A stretch of DNA of 23,108 nt. It comes from Saccoglossus kowalevskii (lineage: Eukaryota; Hemichordata; Enteropneusta; Harrimaniidae). Shown here piece after piece: positions 1 to 10,007 of the stretch. The notes under the pieces were generated by a model that was not told the origin of the DNA, did no database searches, and saw only the letters and a list, made by a program, of their open reading frames with translations. How positions within the stretch are numbered: position 1 is the first letter of the stretch; each line of letters opens with the position of its first letter. The position numbers were made by a program, and so were the translations under genes. The stretch lies in NCBI RefSeq assembly GCF_000003605.2, contig NW_003119425.1, forward strand, positions 125,427-148,534, in the 5' to 3' direction.

Positions 1-120
1 ATAAACCACTACCCATATCACCATCTCTACCTGTATACAACCACTACCTGTATATCACCACTACCTATATACAACCACCCCAACCTATATACCACCACTA
101 CCTGTATACCACCCCACCTA
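1..120. repeat. Degenerate CCACTACCTGTATA tandem repeat
   Basis: Roughly 20-bp imperfect units built on CCACTACCTGTATA(C/T) run from the window edge to about 120, and more diverged units reappear at about 218-285. The tract is a simple minisatellite inside the intron upstream of the first visible peptidase exon. The left boundary is outside the window. Confidence 0.75.
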
Positions 121-172
121 TAGGATAGGATAGGATAGGATAGTATAGTATAGTATAGTATAGGGTAGAATA
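121..172. repeat. Pentanucleotide microsatellite (ATAGG)n/(ATAGT)n
   Basis: About four ATAGG pentamers switch to about five ATAGT pentamers and end in TAGGGTAGA. The clean change of unit suggests a point mutation that then spread by slippage. Confidence 0.9.
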
Positions 173-399
173 TTTTATTTGGTACATACACAACACAGAG
201 CTAGTGTAAAGTCCAATATACCACCACTACCTATATACCACATCTACCTGTATACCTCCTCTAATTGTATTCCACCACCAATAGCATTCTCATATATTCT
301 CTTTAAAATAACCTTTTTTAGTTCTGTGTGTGTCCTGTGTATGGGGGAATCCTTGTTGTTACCTTCAGACCATATTAGTGTTGGGTTCCAATTCCAGCA

Positions 400-1108
400 C
401 ATTGATTTAATACTGTGTATGACATTGTTTTAATACTTACTGTGTATGACAATGTTTTAATACTGTGTATGACATTGTTGTAATACTGTGTATCACATTG
501 TTTTAATACTGTGCATCACATTGTTTTACTACTGTGTACGACATTGTTGTAATACTGTGTATCACATTGTTTTCACATTACTGTGTATCATTGTTTTAAT
601 ACTGTGTATCACATTGTTTTAATACTGTGCATCACATTGTTTTAATACTGTGTACGACATTGTTGTAATACTGTGTATCACATTGTTTTCACATTACTGT
701 GTATCATTGTTTTAATACTGTGTATCACATTGTTTTAATACTGTGCATCACATTGTTTTAATACTGTGTATCACATTGTTTTAATACTGTGTATCACATT
801 GTTTTAATACTGTGTATCACATTGTTTTAATACTGTGTATCACATTGTTTTAATACTGTGTATCACATTGTTTTATCACATTGTTTTCACATTACTGTGT
901 ATCACATAATACTGTGCATCACATTGTTTTAATACTGTGTATCTCATTGTTTTAATACTGTGTATCACATTGTTTTAATACTGTGTATCACATAGTATTA
1001 AAACAATGTGATTCACATTGATTTAATATTGTGTATCACATTGATTTAATACTGTGTATCACATTGTTTTAATACTGTGTATCACATTGTTTTCACATTA
1101 CTGTATAC
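400..1108. repeat. 23-bp minisatellite with higher-order structure
   Basis: About 30 units of the 23-mer TTTTAATACTGTGTATCACATTG fill this part of the intron, shown here as a period rather than a gene. Variants (GTGCATCAC, GTGTACGAC, TTTTCACATTAC) recur in fixed order: the same block starts at 481 and 597 and begins a third time at 713, giving a 116-bp higher-order period of about five units. One unit at about 993-1012 is in reverse orientation. No open reading frame of interest crosses it. Confidence 0.93.
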
Positions 1109-1178
1109 ATGTCTTCAGTTCTAACAGCATAATAGGGTTGTTTCACACAGTGGTCTTAAAATTCTTTTCTGCATTCAG

Positions 1179-1333
1179 GCATCATATCCAATGGTGGTGC
1201 AAAACCTAACATCATATCTGAAAAGTCAGAGCTTGTATATTACCTGAGAACACCAAGCAATGCCGAGCTACCAGCTTTGCAAGAGAAAGCAATACAGTGT
1301 GCCAAAGGAGCAGCTCAAGCAACTGGTTGCAAT
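1179..1333 (+). CDS. PM20D2: PM20D2 exon (third from the end)
   Basis: The acceptor TTTTCTGCATTCAG and donor AAT|GTAAGC bound 155 nt. The exon starts with the last two bases of a Gly codon and ends on a complete Asn codon. It encodes [14 protein letters not shown] followed by the amphipathic helix around [12 protein letters not shown]. This GII-NGG-KPNII string is a hallmark of the lid domain of this subfamily. Confidence 0.9.
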
Positions 1334-4305
1334 GTAAGCCTGTTTCTGTTTATAAACAATACATAGTTTTTTTCAAAAATATTTTATGCTTTCATATAAG
1401 GTTTAAAAAATGTAACAAATATGCCAAAAACATTTGGTTCATTGGCCCTTTAAAATATTCACTACCGGTATGTTTTAAATTTACTGTAGTTTGTGAAAGA
1501 AATAATACATTCACTTAGTTATACAGTATATAACATAGTGCATGTGAATAGTTACAGTATCAGCAAAATGAAACCCAGTGAATAATAAAGCTGTAAAAAC
1601 TACCAGTAGTTACATTGCTCAAGCTTCTGAATAGTTGATTGCCAAATCTTGCAAGTTACGTGAAAGACATGCACCAAATGTCTGCCACAAAAATCAATGA
1701 TTTGATTTTGAATTCAAATTTCTGTATTTCGTAGCTCAAATTGAAAAGCCGATCTTTGACAGGGGAATATTGCGTTTGAATACCCCTACTTCATCAAAAT
1801 TGACCATCCTCAAATGTGTACAGCACATTATTAAGCATGGAAATGTCCATTAAAATACTGAATCTCACGCGATGTTTGACGTCACTACGAAGCTATGACA
1901 TTTGTTTGTCTTGTTTTTACGTTTGATCTCGCCCATACACGGGATCTTGCAGTGTACGGTAAAAAATTGTCTATTCTCTTGTACTCTTAGTCCGTGTATT
2001 TATACATGTACATGTTTCTCATATTGATAGGTTGAGTACAGTTTCAGTCAACATTACGCTAATGTGATACACAATGCTACGCTGATAGATTACTACAGAA
2101 AAAATGCAGAGTCCCTCGGAATGAAACTGTTCACACCTGAGCAATGTGACAAGGCATCTGCCGGTTCTACTGATATGGGAAATGTTACCCATGTCGTACC
2201 TGGATTCCATCCCAAGTTTGGTATCGGTTCTGAAGCTACTACCCACTCACGAGGATTCACAGTCACAACAGGTATGGAGGGTTTGGAGGGGGTGATATTA
2301 TGGAAGGGTGGGCTGGGAGATGTGTGGTACATAATGGTATGGAAGAGTAGGTGACATAGTCCCCATTGGAATTAGAGGAAATGTTATTCATGGCAAATAT
2401 AAAGTATTACCGGTATGGACCAAAAGCATAGTTAGTAATTGAGAGTGGATAATTGGCTGGGGTATTATCAATAGAAATTAGATGTATTAAATGACTCAAA
2501 ATCGTAATATATATTTGTCAGAAATTAAACAGGATATGCTATTTATGCATTTTTTTATGTCCAAACTGAATTTCCAAGCTCCTGTACGAGAGATATAATA
2601 TTATGCTCAAAGTGCCAAATATGAATGAAAATGGTCCCTAAACCTTGCACCTTCGCCAGCCAAGGACCATTTATTCGGCCAAAGCCTGAATATTTAACCC
2701 CCTTAGCAGATTTCACTAAGATTTACTGTACCCCGATATGTCGCACACCCTCAAACGATTATAAGATTCACTTGGCTCATTGCATTACCCAAATCAGAAC
2801 TCACGATAGAAACAACACATACTTGGTAAAATTAAAATGGTGGAATATAGAAATCAACGTGTTGCTAGGTTTTTGCTCTGTGAGCGAGCGCTTAGTGCTG
2901 TATCTGAGGGAAATGATGTGTTTGCTGCAACAAAGATCGGATCGGGCAACTCAATATGTTATCAGTTTGGACAATTTGGTGAATTAGCACAAAGCCTACA
3001 AGCCACCTTTGTTTTAATCTGTGATGACCCCGACATTCACATTTATGATACAGCAACAATGATTAGTGGTGCCAGCTCCTTGGCACGCCCTGTCAAATGA
3101 CTCAATTGAACTGAAGTGAAATTTAGCTTTTCCTAACACAATCACGCTTTGGTTCGTGGGCTGGTTTTGAATGGCCGCTTTTAGCGAAACCGTAAAATGT
3201 AAGCTATACATGTAGTAGTATGGTCAAAATGCAAGATGGCCAACAGTCAGTCGTCTTTGATCTGATTATGAAACAAACTGACATGGACATGTATTCCAAT
3301 ATGATGTATGTGCCAAATATGAATAAAAATCGTCTATAAGCATTATATGATATGGCCAAAAAGCAAGATGGCTGGCCATCTTTGATCCAACTGTAAAACC
3401 ATTTGCAATGGACATGTAATCTAAAATGTGCAATATATATAACAAATTTGAATGAAAAACTACGTCCAGGATACAACATTTTCAAAAAACAAATCGTCTT
3501 AGACATGTATGTACCAAATTTGAACAAAAACTGACAATGCATGTATAAGATACCATACTGTTAAAATAACAAAATGGCTGCCAGCCATCTATCCATCCCT
3601 CTTTGATTGAATCGGTAAACCACTGCATGTACATATGTCCCAGATAAAGTACTAGGCACATGCAAAGAATGAATAGGTTGGTCCACAGGGTCGTGTGGAA
3701 TACAACTCCAGATGAATTGACAGTTTTTTCAAAGAGGGACTAATTAAAACTGCTGTTATTCAAGTGTAACAGCACAAGTCCAGACTGCTTTCCATACATT
3801 TCAGTGCTTTTTTCATTCTAAATTATATCAACTCCATACAATACACGATAAAATTTATGTTGTTAGTTCAAATCAAAAGTCTTCATGAATAATTTATCAC
3901 ATTCACGTAATGCTCATAGTCATGTCTTTTTTATTTATGCAATCAGTTGCCAATTGTAATAATAGACAAGTTTGGAGTTGTTTGGTTGTTATTTACCAAA
4001 TAAGCACCTATGTGTGATTTTGTTTGGGGGGGGGTATATTGCCAAAACAGCTATAATAATGTTTAAGTTGCATTAAATGAAATGAAAATTCATATGAATC
4101 TCAAATGATCGATAGTACACATGAAATCTCATGTTTTTTCCATTTCTCAGGGACACCAGAGGCCCAGATTCCAACACTGACGCAAGCCAAGGTGCTAGCA
4201 ATGACTGCACTTGATGTCTTCTTTCAAGATGGGGCGATGGATAAAATACAGGCTGATTTTAAGAAAGATATCGAGAAAGAGGAAATGATGAAAGTAAAAT
4301 TGTGA
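1179..4305 (+). CDS. PM20D2: PM20D2-type M20 peptidase (xaa-Arg / beta-alanyl dipeptidase family), 3' part, three exons
   Basis: Joining 1179-1333, 2031-2271 and 4151-4305 gives an uninterrupted 182-residue C-terminal part (preceded by a split Gly codon) ending in TGA. It aligns along its whole length with peptidase M20 domain-containing protein 2 as I know it: [41 protein letters not shown], then ALDVFF near the end. By family knowledge, PM20D2 is a cytosolic metallo-dipeptidase that clears abnormal dipeptides with basic C-terminal residues, such as those made by carnosine synthase. The visible part holds the end of the dimerisation (lid) domain and the C-terminal half of the catalytic domain. 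The HP of PGFHP carries a His at the position of the last M20 metal ligand (inference from the family). The N-terminal metal ligands are in exons left of the window. Stop and splice phases are intact, so I see no sign of a pseudogene. It is transcribed towards the epsin gene. Confidence 0.9.
1334..2030 (+). other. PM20D2 intron containing a TIR element
   Basis: This is a phase-0 intron of 697 bp between the exons ending GCN and starting VEYSFSQ. It holds a short inverted-repeat element (1631-1974), described separately. The rest is AT-rich and I see nothing else in it. The acceptor is CATATTGATAG. Confidence 0.8.
1631..1974. mobile_element. MITE-like TIR element, long copy (copy 1)
   Basis: This 344-bp segment is collinear with the element at 11869-12089. 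It shares GATTTGATTTT, TTTCTGTATTTCGTAGCTCA, GCTATGACATTTGTTTGTC and the end GCAGTGTAC...GTCTAT. Its ends are inverted repeats of each other: it begins ATAGTTGATT and ends AATTGTCTAT. Compared with copy 2 it has about 120 extra internal bases (about 1740-1880). Its CpGs are largely decayed to TG/CA. No coding capacity is seen, so it is non-autonomous. Confidence 0.75.
2031..2271 (+). CDS. PM20D2: PM20D2 exon (penultimate)
   Basis: The exon is 241 nt between acceptor TTGATAG and donor ACAG|GTATGG, entering in phase 0 and leaving one base of a Gly codon. It encodes [15 protein letters not shown] and [17 protein letters not shown], the part of the M20 catalytic domain that carries the C-terminal metal-ligand His and the conserved GS(T/D) turn. 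The frame stays open into the intron to 2354, but the donor and the match to the next exon fix the end at 2271. Confidence 0.92.
2272..4150 (+). other. Last PM20D2 intron, with repeats
   Basis: This phase-1 intron of 1.9 kb contains an unexplained, relatively low-stop stretch at about 2625-3100 and then diverged copies of an ATGGC/GCCAT repeat at about 3225-3660. It also has a run of nine G at 4026-4034. I see no convincing additional exon: the exons on either side join in frame and match the family without a gap. Confidence 0.8.
3225..3665. repeat. Degenerate ATGGC...GCCAT dispersed repeat, several diverged copies
   Basis: Related blocks begin at about 3226 (AAATGCAAGATGGCC), 3356 (AAGATGGCTGGCCATC) and 3568 (AAAATGGCTGCCAGCCATC). 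Each is followed by TTTGAT(C/T), then a CAATGGACATGTA-like and a TGTGCCAAATATGAA-like segment. Spacing of the first two is about 130 bp. Similar sequence recurs at about 4990-5160 and 13440-14060, so this is an old interspersed repeat with tandem amplification, not coding sequence. Confidence 0.65.
4151..4305 (+). CDS. PM20D2: PM20D2 terminal coding exon
   Basis: Acceptor TTTTTTCCATTTCTCAG opens 155 nt ending in TGA at 4303-4305. The exon supplies two bases of the split Gly codon, then [20 protein letters not shown] and a charged C-terminal helix ending MKVKL. The [12 protein letters not shown] segment is the conserved last helix of M20D peptidases. An in-frame ATG just before the acceptor at 4105 is intronic. 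Confidence 0.93.
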
Positions 4306-4381
4306 TATACTGGTACACATACAAAATTTACTGTTAATTTACACCAACGTCATGTTCACGGGAAATGACTTTTTCAAGTGC

Positions 4382-4387
4382 AATAAA
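4382..4387 (+). terminator. Poly(A) signal for the peptidase gene
   Basis: A canonical AATAAA lies 76 bases after the stop codon and is followed by T-rich sequence at about 4420-4450. This predicts a very short 3' UTR of about 100 nt. Cleavage is inferred, not seen. Confidence 0.65.
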
Positions 4388-4989
4388 TAAGACCAACAAG
4401 ACGTGCCTCAAGATAGCATTTTCTTTGACATTATGGTTTAGTTACCTTGACTGCATAATCATATGTGAAGGGATAGAGGGACTGTGATGAAGGGAAAGTG
4501 TCCATTCTTGTTATGGTTATTGTTATTGGACAAATTTCACTTAAGGATGCTGTACACCTTTTTTTGCTTTGAAACCCAAAATTCTACTTTTTTGTATTTT
4601 TCAAATCTGGACTACAAAGAGCAAACACTCAATAGGAAAAAAAGTGAATTGGATGTTTTTATAGGGTGTAAAAATCAATTTTTGTTAATTAAAAACAAAA
4701 GCACATGTCATTGTTTTGAAAGCTATGTTTTAATTAATCAGCCAAAGATATAATAGACGGATAATTTGCATAATAGTCACCACCCATAGCAAATATAAAC
4801 AGTCTCTTGCATTCAGTTCAAGCTCAGCCTAGTAAGACTGTCTTTTTCTTGTGGTTATTGCAACTCAAACAAGCCATGTATGGCACAGTACCTGTTAGTT
4901 ATCAAATTTAAGTTTTGTTTATAGTAATATAGCTGGAATATGATTATTTTTTAACATTTGTATCTGATTGTCAAACGAGTACTTGTTCA

Positions 4990-5162
4990 TATTGAGAGAT
5001 ATTGCTCTGGAACAGCATTGATTAAAACAAAATCAGCCATTTTTAATACATGTACATATCTTTAACATGATGTATAATGAATATATAAAATTTGAACATA
5101 ATCAATGCATGTCAGAGATATGGCTCTAGAAGCCCATTCATTAAAACAAAATTGCTGACGTG
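4990..5162. repeat. Tandem pair with ~119-bp period
   Basis: The block AGAGATATTGCTCTGGAA...CATTGATTAAAACAAAAT at about 4994 is repeated as AGAGATATGGCTCTAGAA...CATTCATTAAAACAAAAT at about 5114. It resembles the ATGGC/GCCAT family at 3.2 and 13.5 kb and abuts the MITE that follows. Confidence 0.7.
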
Positions 5163-5192
5163 CATCAGGAACCCAATCAGGAATGTGCAATA

Positions 5193-5371
5193 CACTGTAA
5201 CCTCAGTATAATGAACACCATTATAATGAACCTCCTGATATAATGAACACATAGCGTGTCTCCCGCTCACAACAAACCCAATGTATTATGTGCTTCATTA
5301 TAGTGAACATTTCACTATAACAAACTAATTGTTTGTCCCCCAAAAAAATTCGTTATAGCGAGGCTACAGTG
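5193..5371. mobile_element. Tigger/pogo-like MITE (179 bp)
   Basis: The left end CACTGTAACCTCAGTATAAT is the imperfect inverted repeat of the right end TTATAGCGAGGCTACAGTG, and the element is flanked by TA on both sides (5191-5192, 5372-5373). The CAGTGTA(G/A)CCTCGCTATAAC type of end is that of pogo/Tigger elements of the Tc1/mariner superfamily, from knowledge of those families. The left third repeats TATAATGAAC three times. No transposase frame exists, so it is a non-autonomous derivative. Confidence 0.88.
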
Positions 5372-5719
5372 TATATGTAAGTTTGAACGAAATCCATCCA
5401 AAAATATGAGTGGTAGGCGAATATACCGGCGACTGATTAACTATGCCGACCCTACTTTAGGTCATTTTTTATTATCCAAGAAATGTTCCGAGCGCCTGTG
5501 AGACCAGTATGAGTACTTTGTTCTGCCCCATTGTACCAACCGTCCACGCATTGTCTTCAGCAACCAACCACACGAAGAAATCACCAGGTCTCTGAGGTAT
5601 ACACAGTGTCGGTAAATTTATAGGGCAAAATGAATAAAACGTTCGTGCTGGACAAGTTCCCTTTTAAGTACCTTATTGACGTTATAGAAATCCACAAACG
5701 AAAATGGCTACCACTTGAG

Positions 5720-6285
5720 ACGACGCCTCCACAGGCGTGAATAGGTTAATGCACGCGTGTTTTTGCACACACACGAAAAAAACAAAATCATTCAAAATAG
5801 CGCCCCCACAGGCATAAATAAGTTAATGCACGCGTTTTTTTTCTTTTTACACACACGAAATTGTCATTCGACCTTACACACGCCATTTTTAAAAACACGT
5901 CATTTTTAAAAACATACACGTCATTTTTTTAACATACACGTCGTTTTTAAACACACGCCATTTTTAAAAACACACACGTCGTTTTTAAACACACGCATCG
6001 TTTTTACACACTTGTTTGAACGCACATTATTTTTAAAATACACATGTCCTTTTAAACACACACGTTTTTTTTAAATACACATAATTGTAAAATACACACG
6101 TCATTTTAATACACATCATTTTTAATTCACGCGTCATTTTTAAAACACGATTTTTAAAACGCCCACGCCATTTAATATACACACATGATTTTTTAAAGCA
6201 CATACCATTAAAACGCACGGTCACGCCGTTTTTTTAAAATGCACACATATTAAAACACACACGCACGGCCTCCAATACGTACGTA
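5720..6285. repeat. ACACACG(T/C)C(A/G)TTTTTAAA minisatellite preceded by a duplicated 77-bp unit
   Basis: Two copies of CCACAGGCGTGAATAGGTTAATGC-type sequence start near 5726 and 5803 (period about 77). From about 5860 to 6285 the sequence becomes a variable 17-20 bp array of ACACACGTC(A/G)TTTTTAAA-like units. It alternates CpG-containing purine/pyrimidine steps with T/A runs. The minus-strand open frame across it (6224-6033) is a by-product of the repetition. Confidence 0.85.
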
Positions 6286-6889
6286 ATTTTGAATTACTAG
6301 TACGTTTTCTTCTAGTATACACAAAATAATAAATTTACATTCCGCGCCTCGTAAGATACATGTCCGGACGGACACAGAGGTTAATCCACAAGTCCTTGTT
6401 GTGAACCAAGTTCAATTTTGACTGAAATAAGACTTTTGTTAGACATCAAAATAAATGAACAGAATGGAAGTATTTATAATCATGTCTGCTTATAATGAAA
6501 GCCAGATGTTAGTAATATGCTGATGACGGGGGGAGGGTACTATGAATCAAATTATGACAAGTATTAAACTAGTAATAATAAAAGAAAATGAATAATTAAT
6601 TTTCATGAAATGAAATTATAACTTTATGATTCTTGTTCAGCTTTGTTCAGAATTGTTTTCACCAGTATTTTTGTTGTTGAAAACGTTTAGATATATATTT
6701 GCATTTGTTTAGGAATAACGCCCTCTATCAATCAGATTACATGTTTCTGCTGTTTTTAACAATTATCAGGTTATTGAGCTATCACATTTATATTGCACTG
6801 ACCAGGTCTGTGATTCAATCAGAATCCAAAATATTTAGATCCAAAACATTAGGTTCACTACTATGGGAAAATCATGTCTGCAATCTTGA

Positions 6890-6908
6890 TTTTTTTTTTT
6901 TTTTTTTT
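6890..6908. repeat. Poly(T) run
   Basis: Nineteen consecutive T. It could be the tail of an old retrotransposed copy on the minus strand or simple slippage. I see no target-site duplication to decide. Confidence 0.8.
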
Positions 6909-7033
6909 AACCATCCTGGTTTATAAAAGTTAGTGCAACAAACCCAGTACACATTCATCTCGCTTTAGGGAAGTTGAATGACATACGCTAGTTTTTTTTA
7001 ATGACATCTTTGTATTGCTATGATTAAACACTA

Positions 7034-7047
7034 CCCCCCCCCCCCCC
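7034..7047. repeat. Poly(C) run
   Basis: Fourteen consecutive C in an AT-rich context. Comparable runs of G or C occur at 4026-4034, about 20574-20581 and 20866-20876. They are slippage-prone and may be mis-sized by assembly. Confidence 0.8.
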
Positions 7048-7916
7048 AGTAGATTATACTCCAGTCATCTCGATGCAACATGTACATGGTTTAAACAAAA
7101 TTTAACAATTTAATTAACCAGAGGTATTTCTTTTGAACAACATTGAGTTGGCTGTAATCCCAGACTAGCTGTTTGAAAGAGAATCCTGCACAAGTGAAAT
7201 AAATTGATCATCCTTCCACTGGTACATTCAACTTGATTTATTCTTTCAAATTTATCAAGGTTTTTGGACGAATAGATGTATGCAAGAAAAAGTGTCTAGG
7301 ACTGAGCAGATATTTTTGATGCATTTTGCGAATCACCATGGGAACAATGGCATATTTTTTAATACGGTTACATGCTTTTAAGGGGAAAAAACGCAAAATT
7401 TTGTTGCAGCGAGTAATTCTGCAAACATCAACTAGACCAGGCTCTCCCACAGGTGAAATTAAATAATCAAACGATAACACTTGTGTGCAGCAAGCACTTG
7501 GACATCTCCAAATTCACACTCAAGAATTTCCCTCAAATAATCATAGAAAATAAAACAAATTGTGCTTATAAACTGTAGGGAAACATCAACTTTTTTTGAA
7601 TTCTAGCAGATTTCATGAAATGCACTTAAAAGATTAACTTTGCATATTCACTAGATTTCATTCAATTAGTTATTTGTTTATAAAACCATAGCAAATTACG
7701 ACTTTTATGGTAATAGCCCCCAAAACGGCTAAATATTATTTCTATTCATAGTTTTTGTAGAACTGCCATGTAATGTAGACACATGAAAAGAGAAAAAATA
7801 AGATAAGCTTTTTAACACGTTCAAAAATAATAGATGTATTTTTTTTGCGGGACATCCACACGAAGCATACATTTCCGAACACAGAATGTCTCAATGTACG
7901 TTATGTTTTGTGTTAT

Positions 7917-7922
7917 TTATTC
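7917..7922 (-). terminator. Candidate distal poly(A) signal of epsin
   Basis: Minus-strand AATAAA is followed within about 40 nt by TTCTGTGTTCGG and then TTCGTGTGG, a reasonable GU-rich downstream element. It would give a 3' UTR of roughly 2.1 kb. Confidence 0.35.
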
Positions 7923-9762
7923 ATTCATTGCAACACATTCAAATACACTTCTTTCATAGATACATTTTACTTTTTCAAATATATAAACAAGCATACCCAA
8001 TATCAGTACCAATTTTAGTTGGTACAATACATTTTCAGAATACGTCTTTAAAATAGCTAGTCAATTATTTTAAGTCTATACATGTCGGTGAAAAAAGGCT
8101 GTTAAGCTATGTGACACTTCTTTACAAAACAATTCTATTTGAGAACTGGAAATCTATTCTACATTGCGAGAACACTGCTAATGGACAGTTTTGACTATCT
8201 TTGCTTGAAGCAAATATTTAACAAGACTTCATATCCACATGGCGTTGGTGGAAAAAAAAATGTACAATTCCACTTGACAGAATAACTACTAACCATTTGC
8301 AAACACAATATTAACTTTAGTACATGCCATGCTTTTATTGACTTGAAGTTCCAAATTAACAGACTAGTATTCAATATTCGCCAGCATCACCGATTCCAAC
8401 CTTGATCAAATGCCAACTATATTTTCATCTTGACTTGCCAATTAATCAAATGAATCTCATTTATGAGAAGGCATGCAGATTCTAAACTTAAACTGTACAT
8501 AGCTGTACACCTTACTCGGTGACTGCAGTTAATCTTCATGTCGGTAAACAATAAAACTTGACATCATTGTTTTTTCCACTTTTCATTTTAGCTATCCATG
8601 GAAACGTCCAGCAGGTGATGCCTTAAACATTTTTTTTCATAAAATATTAATACAGAGAATTATTCATTAATACAGATAAAACACGCCAGATCAAGGTAGT
8701 TTTTAAACATTTTTGAATATACAGGTTTTAATTTGTTAGCATACAATATTATCCTGGCAACAAGAAAAAAATAAAGTTGGTTACACTGGAATAAAGTTAT
8801 TGCTGAAGCTCAATGGCAGAGAAACTTACTTTAAACTCTACGACATTTTTTTTTAAATGCAAATCACTTCATGTAAACACATTGTACGCTACTGAGAGAC
8901 TATTTTAGATATTCTCCGAACCTCCATGTTCCAAATAACCTTTAGAAATCCGAGAGTCGCACATTTAAAAAATGTGACCTATAACCACACTTAAGAACGG
9001 ATAGAATTGACTTGACTTCTCTAGATTTGTGAGAAGACTGTTTATAAGAAATCTTTTCTTTCATTCAAAATAATATCCAAAACTGAAGGAGGGCAAATCA
9101 AATACATTTCCATTAAAATATGGGAAAGATATTCACAAGACTGGTAAAGCTATGAATAAATTAAGTACAACACAATGATGAGAACATTTTTTTCATGACA
9201 ATACAGACACTATTTCTAGACACATCTGCTGTCTCCGCTGTACATGGCAAAGACACAGAATAAACTCAGACTTGCACGTTTCGCATTTGAACTCCAAAGG
9301 CGCCAACAAACGCAAAACATGCAGAACACTACTATGGAATCATAGCTATATGTTTGAGCTTTCAAAAATGCAACATTATATATAAATGCAATGCCATGTG
9401 CATCTGCATGTTCGAGACTAAAAATACGAACCATGGATATTAACACTTTCCCATCGATAATCTGTATTGCATGAACACTACTTCATGTATGTGTACAGAT
9501 TTTATTAGTTTTGCTTTGCAACCATCTACCAGTGTGGAACAAGATCAGTTGCATTATTGTACACGTGCTGCTGCAGCAGCAACATCATCATAGTGGGGGA
9601 TGAATCAACCAACAGACTGTTAGCAGCTGCAGAATGTTGTCCATAGTTCAGCTCTGTAGAATCCATGCCTTTGCAGAATAACACACTCATCAACATAATC
9701 CTAGTCTAGGTGTTATTTAAACATATTTAAAATGTTCCATGCACCGTACATTTCAATATGCG

Positions 9763-9772
9763 TTTATTTATT
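9763..9772 (-). terminator. Candidate proximal poly(A) signal of epsin
   Basis: AATAAATAAA on the minus strand starts about 236 nt after the TAG stop. The downstream element is weak, so this may be one of several alternative sites. Confidence 0.4.
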
Positions 9773-10007
9773 CAGTGATAAATATTTGAGATTTCATTAT
9801 GCATGCAGAGATGTATATACATTTTTAATTACGATTTTAACTATGTTATGCCTACAGTTACCATTTTATTTTAGTTTTTTTTTTTTTTTTTACAAAGAAT
9901 ACAATGTTTTGAGTGTGTAAAGCCTTATACATTGAAGTAACCCAAATAAAGACTTCTATTGATCAAGAGACTTTACTTTATATTAATGTCTAGTCTGATG
10001 ACGTTCT

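Larger units (their letters stand above)
4410..7900. other. Convergent intergenic region between PM20D2 and epsin
   Basis: No gene is supported here. The region holds a tandem pair at about 4990-5160, a Tigger-like MITE at 5193-5371, a duplicated ~77-bp unit and a minisatellite at 5720-6280, a 19-T run at 6890-6908 and a 14-C run at 7034-7047. Short open frames such as 4484-4753 and 7238-7480 have no recognisable domain and read as AT-rich noise. The right part may include the end of a long epsin 3' UTR. Confidence 0.6.
7890..10007 (-). other. Probable epsin 3' UTR
   Basis: Sequence downstream of the epsin stop is AT-rich, non-repetitive and without a coding frame that resembles a protein. 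Minus-strand AATAAA signals lie at 9772-9763 (overlapping pair), 9506-9501 and 7922-7917. The last is followed by GU-rich sequence on the minus strand. Short (about 250 nt) and long (about 2.1 kb) 3' UTRs are therefore both possible. A Pumilio-type TGTATATA occurs on the minus strand at 9821-9814. The extent is inferred. Confidence 0.4.

Noticed and set aside
2019-2332. Minus-strand frames opposite the peptidase exon
   Set aside because: They overlap an exon with a clear plus-strand PM20D2 match and show no domain of their own.
6033-6224. Minus-strand 63-residue Cys/Phe/Lys-rich frame
   Set aside because: It lies wholly within the ACACACG/TTTTTAAA minisatellite. The residue pattern only reflects translation of the repeat unit.
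6890-9891. Poly(T) runs at 6890-6908 and 9875-9891 as SINE or processed-pseudogene tails
   Set aside because: No target-site duplication, no tRNA-like head and no recognisable gene body adjoin the runs on the minus strand, so slippage is sufficient.
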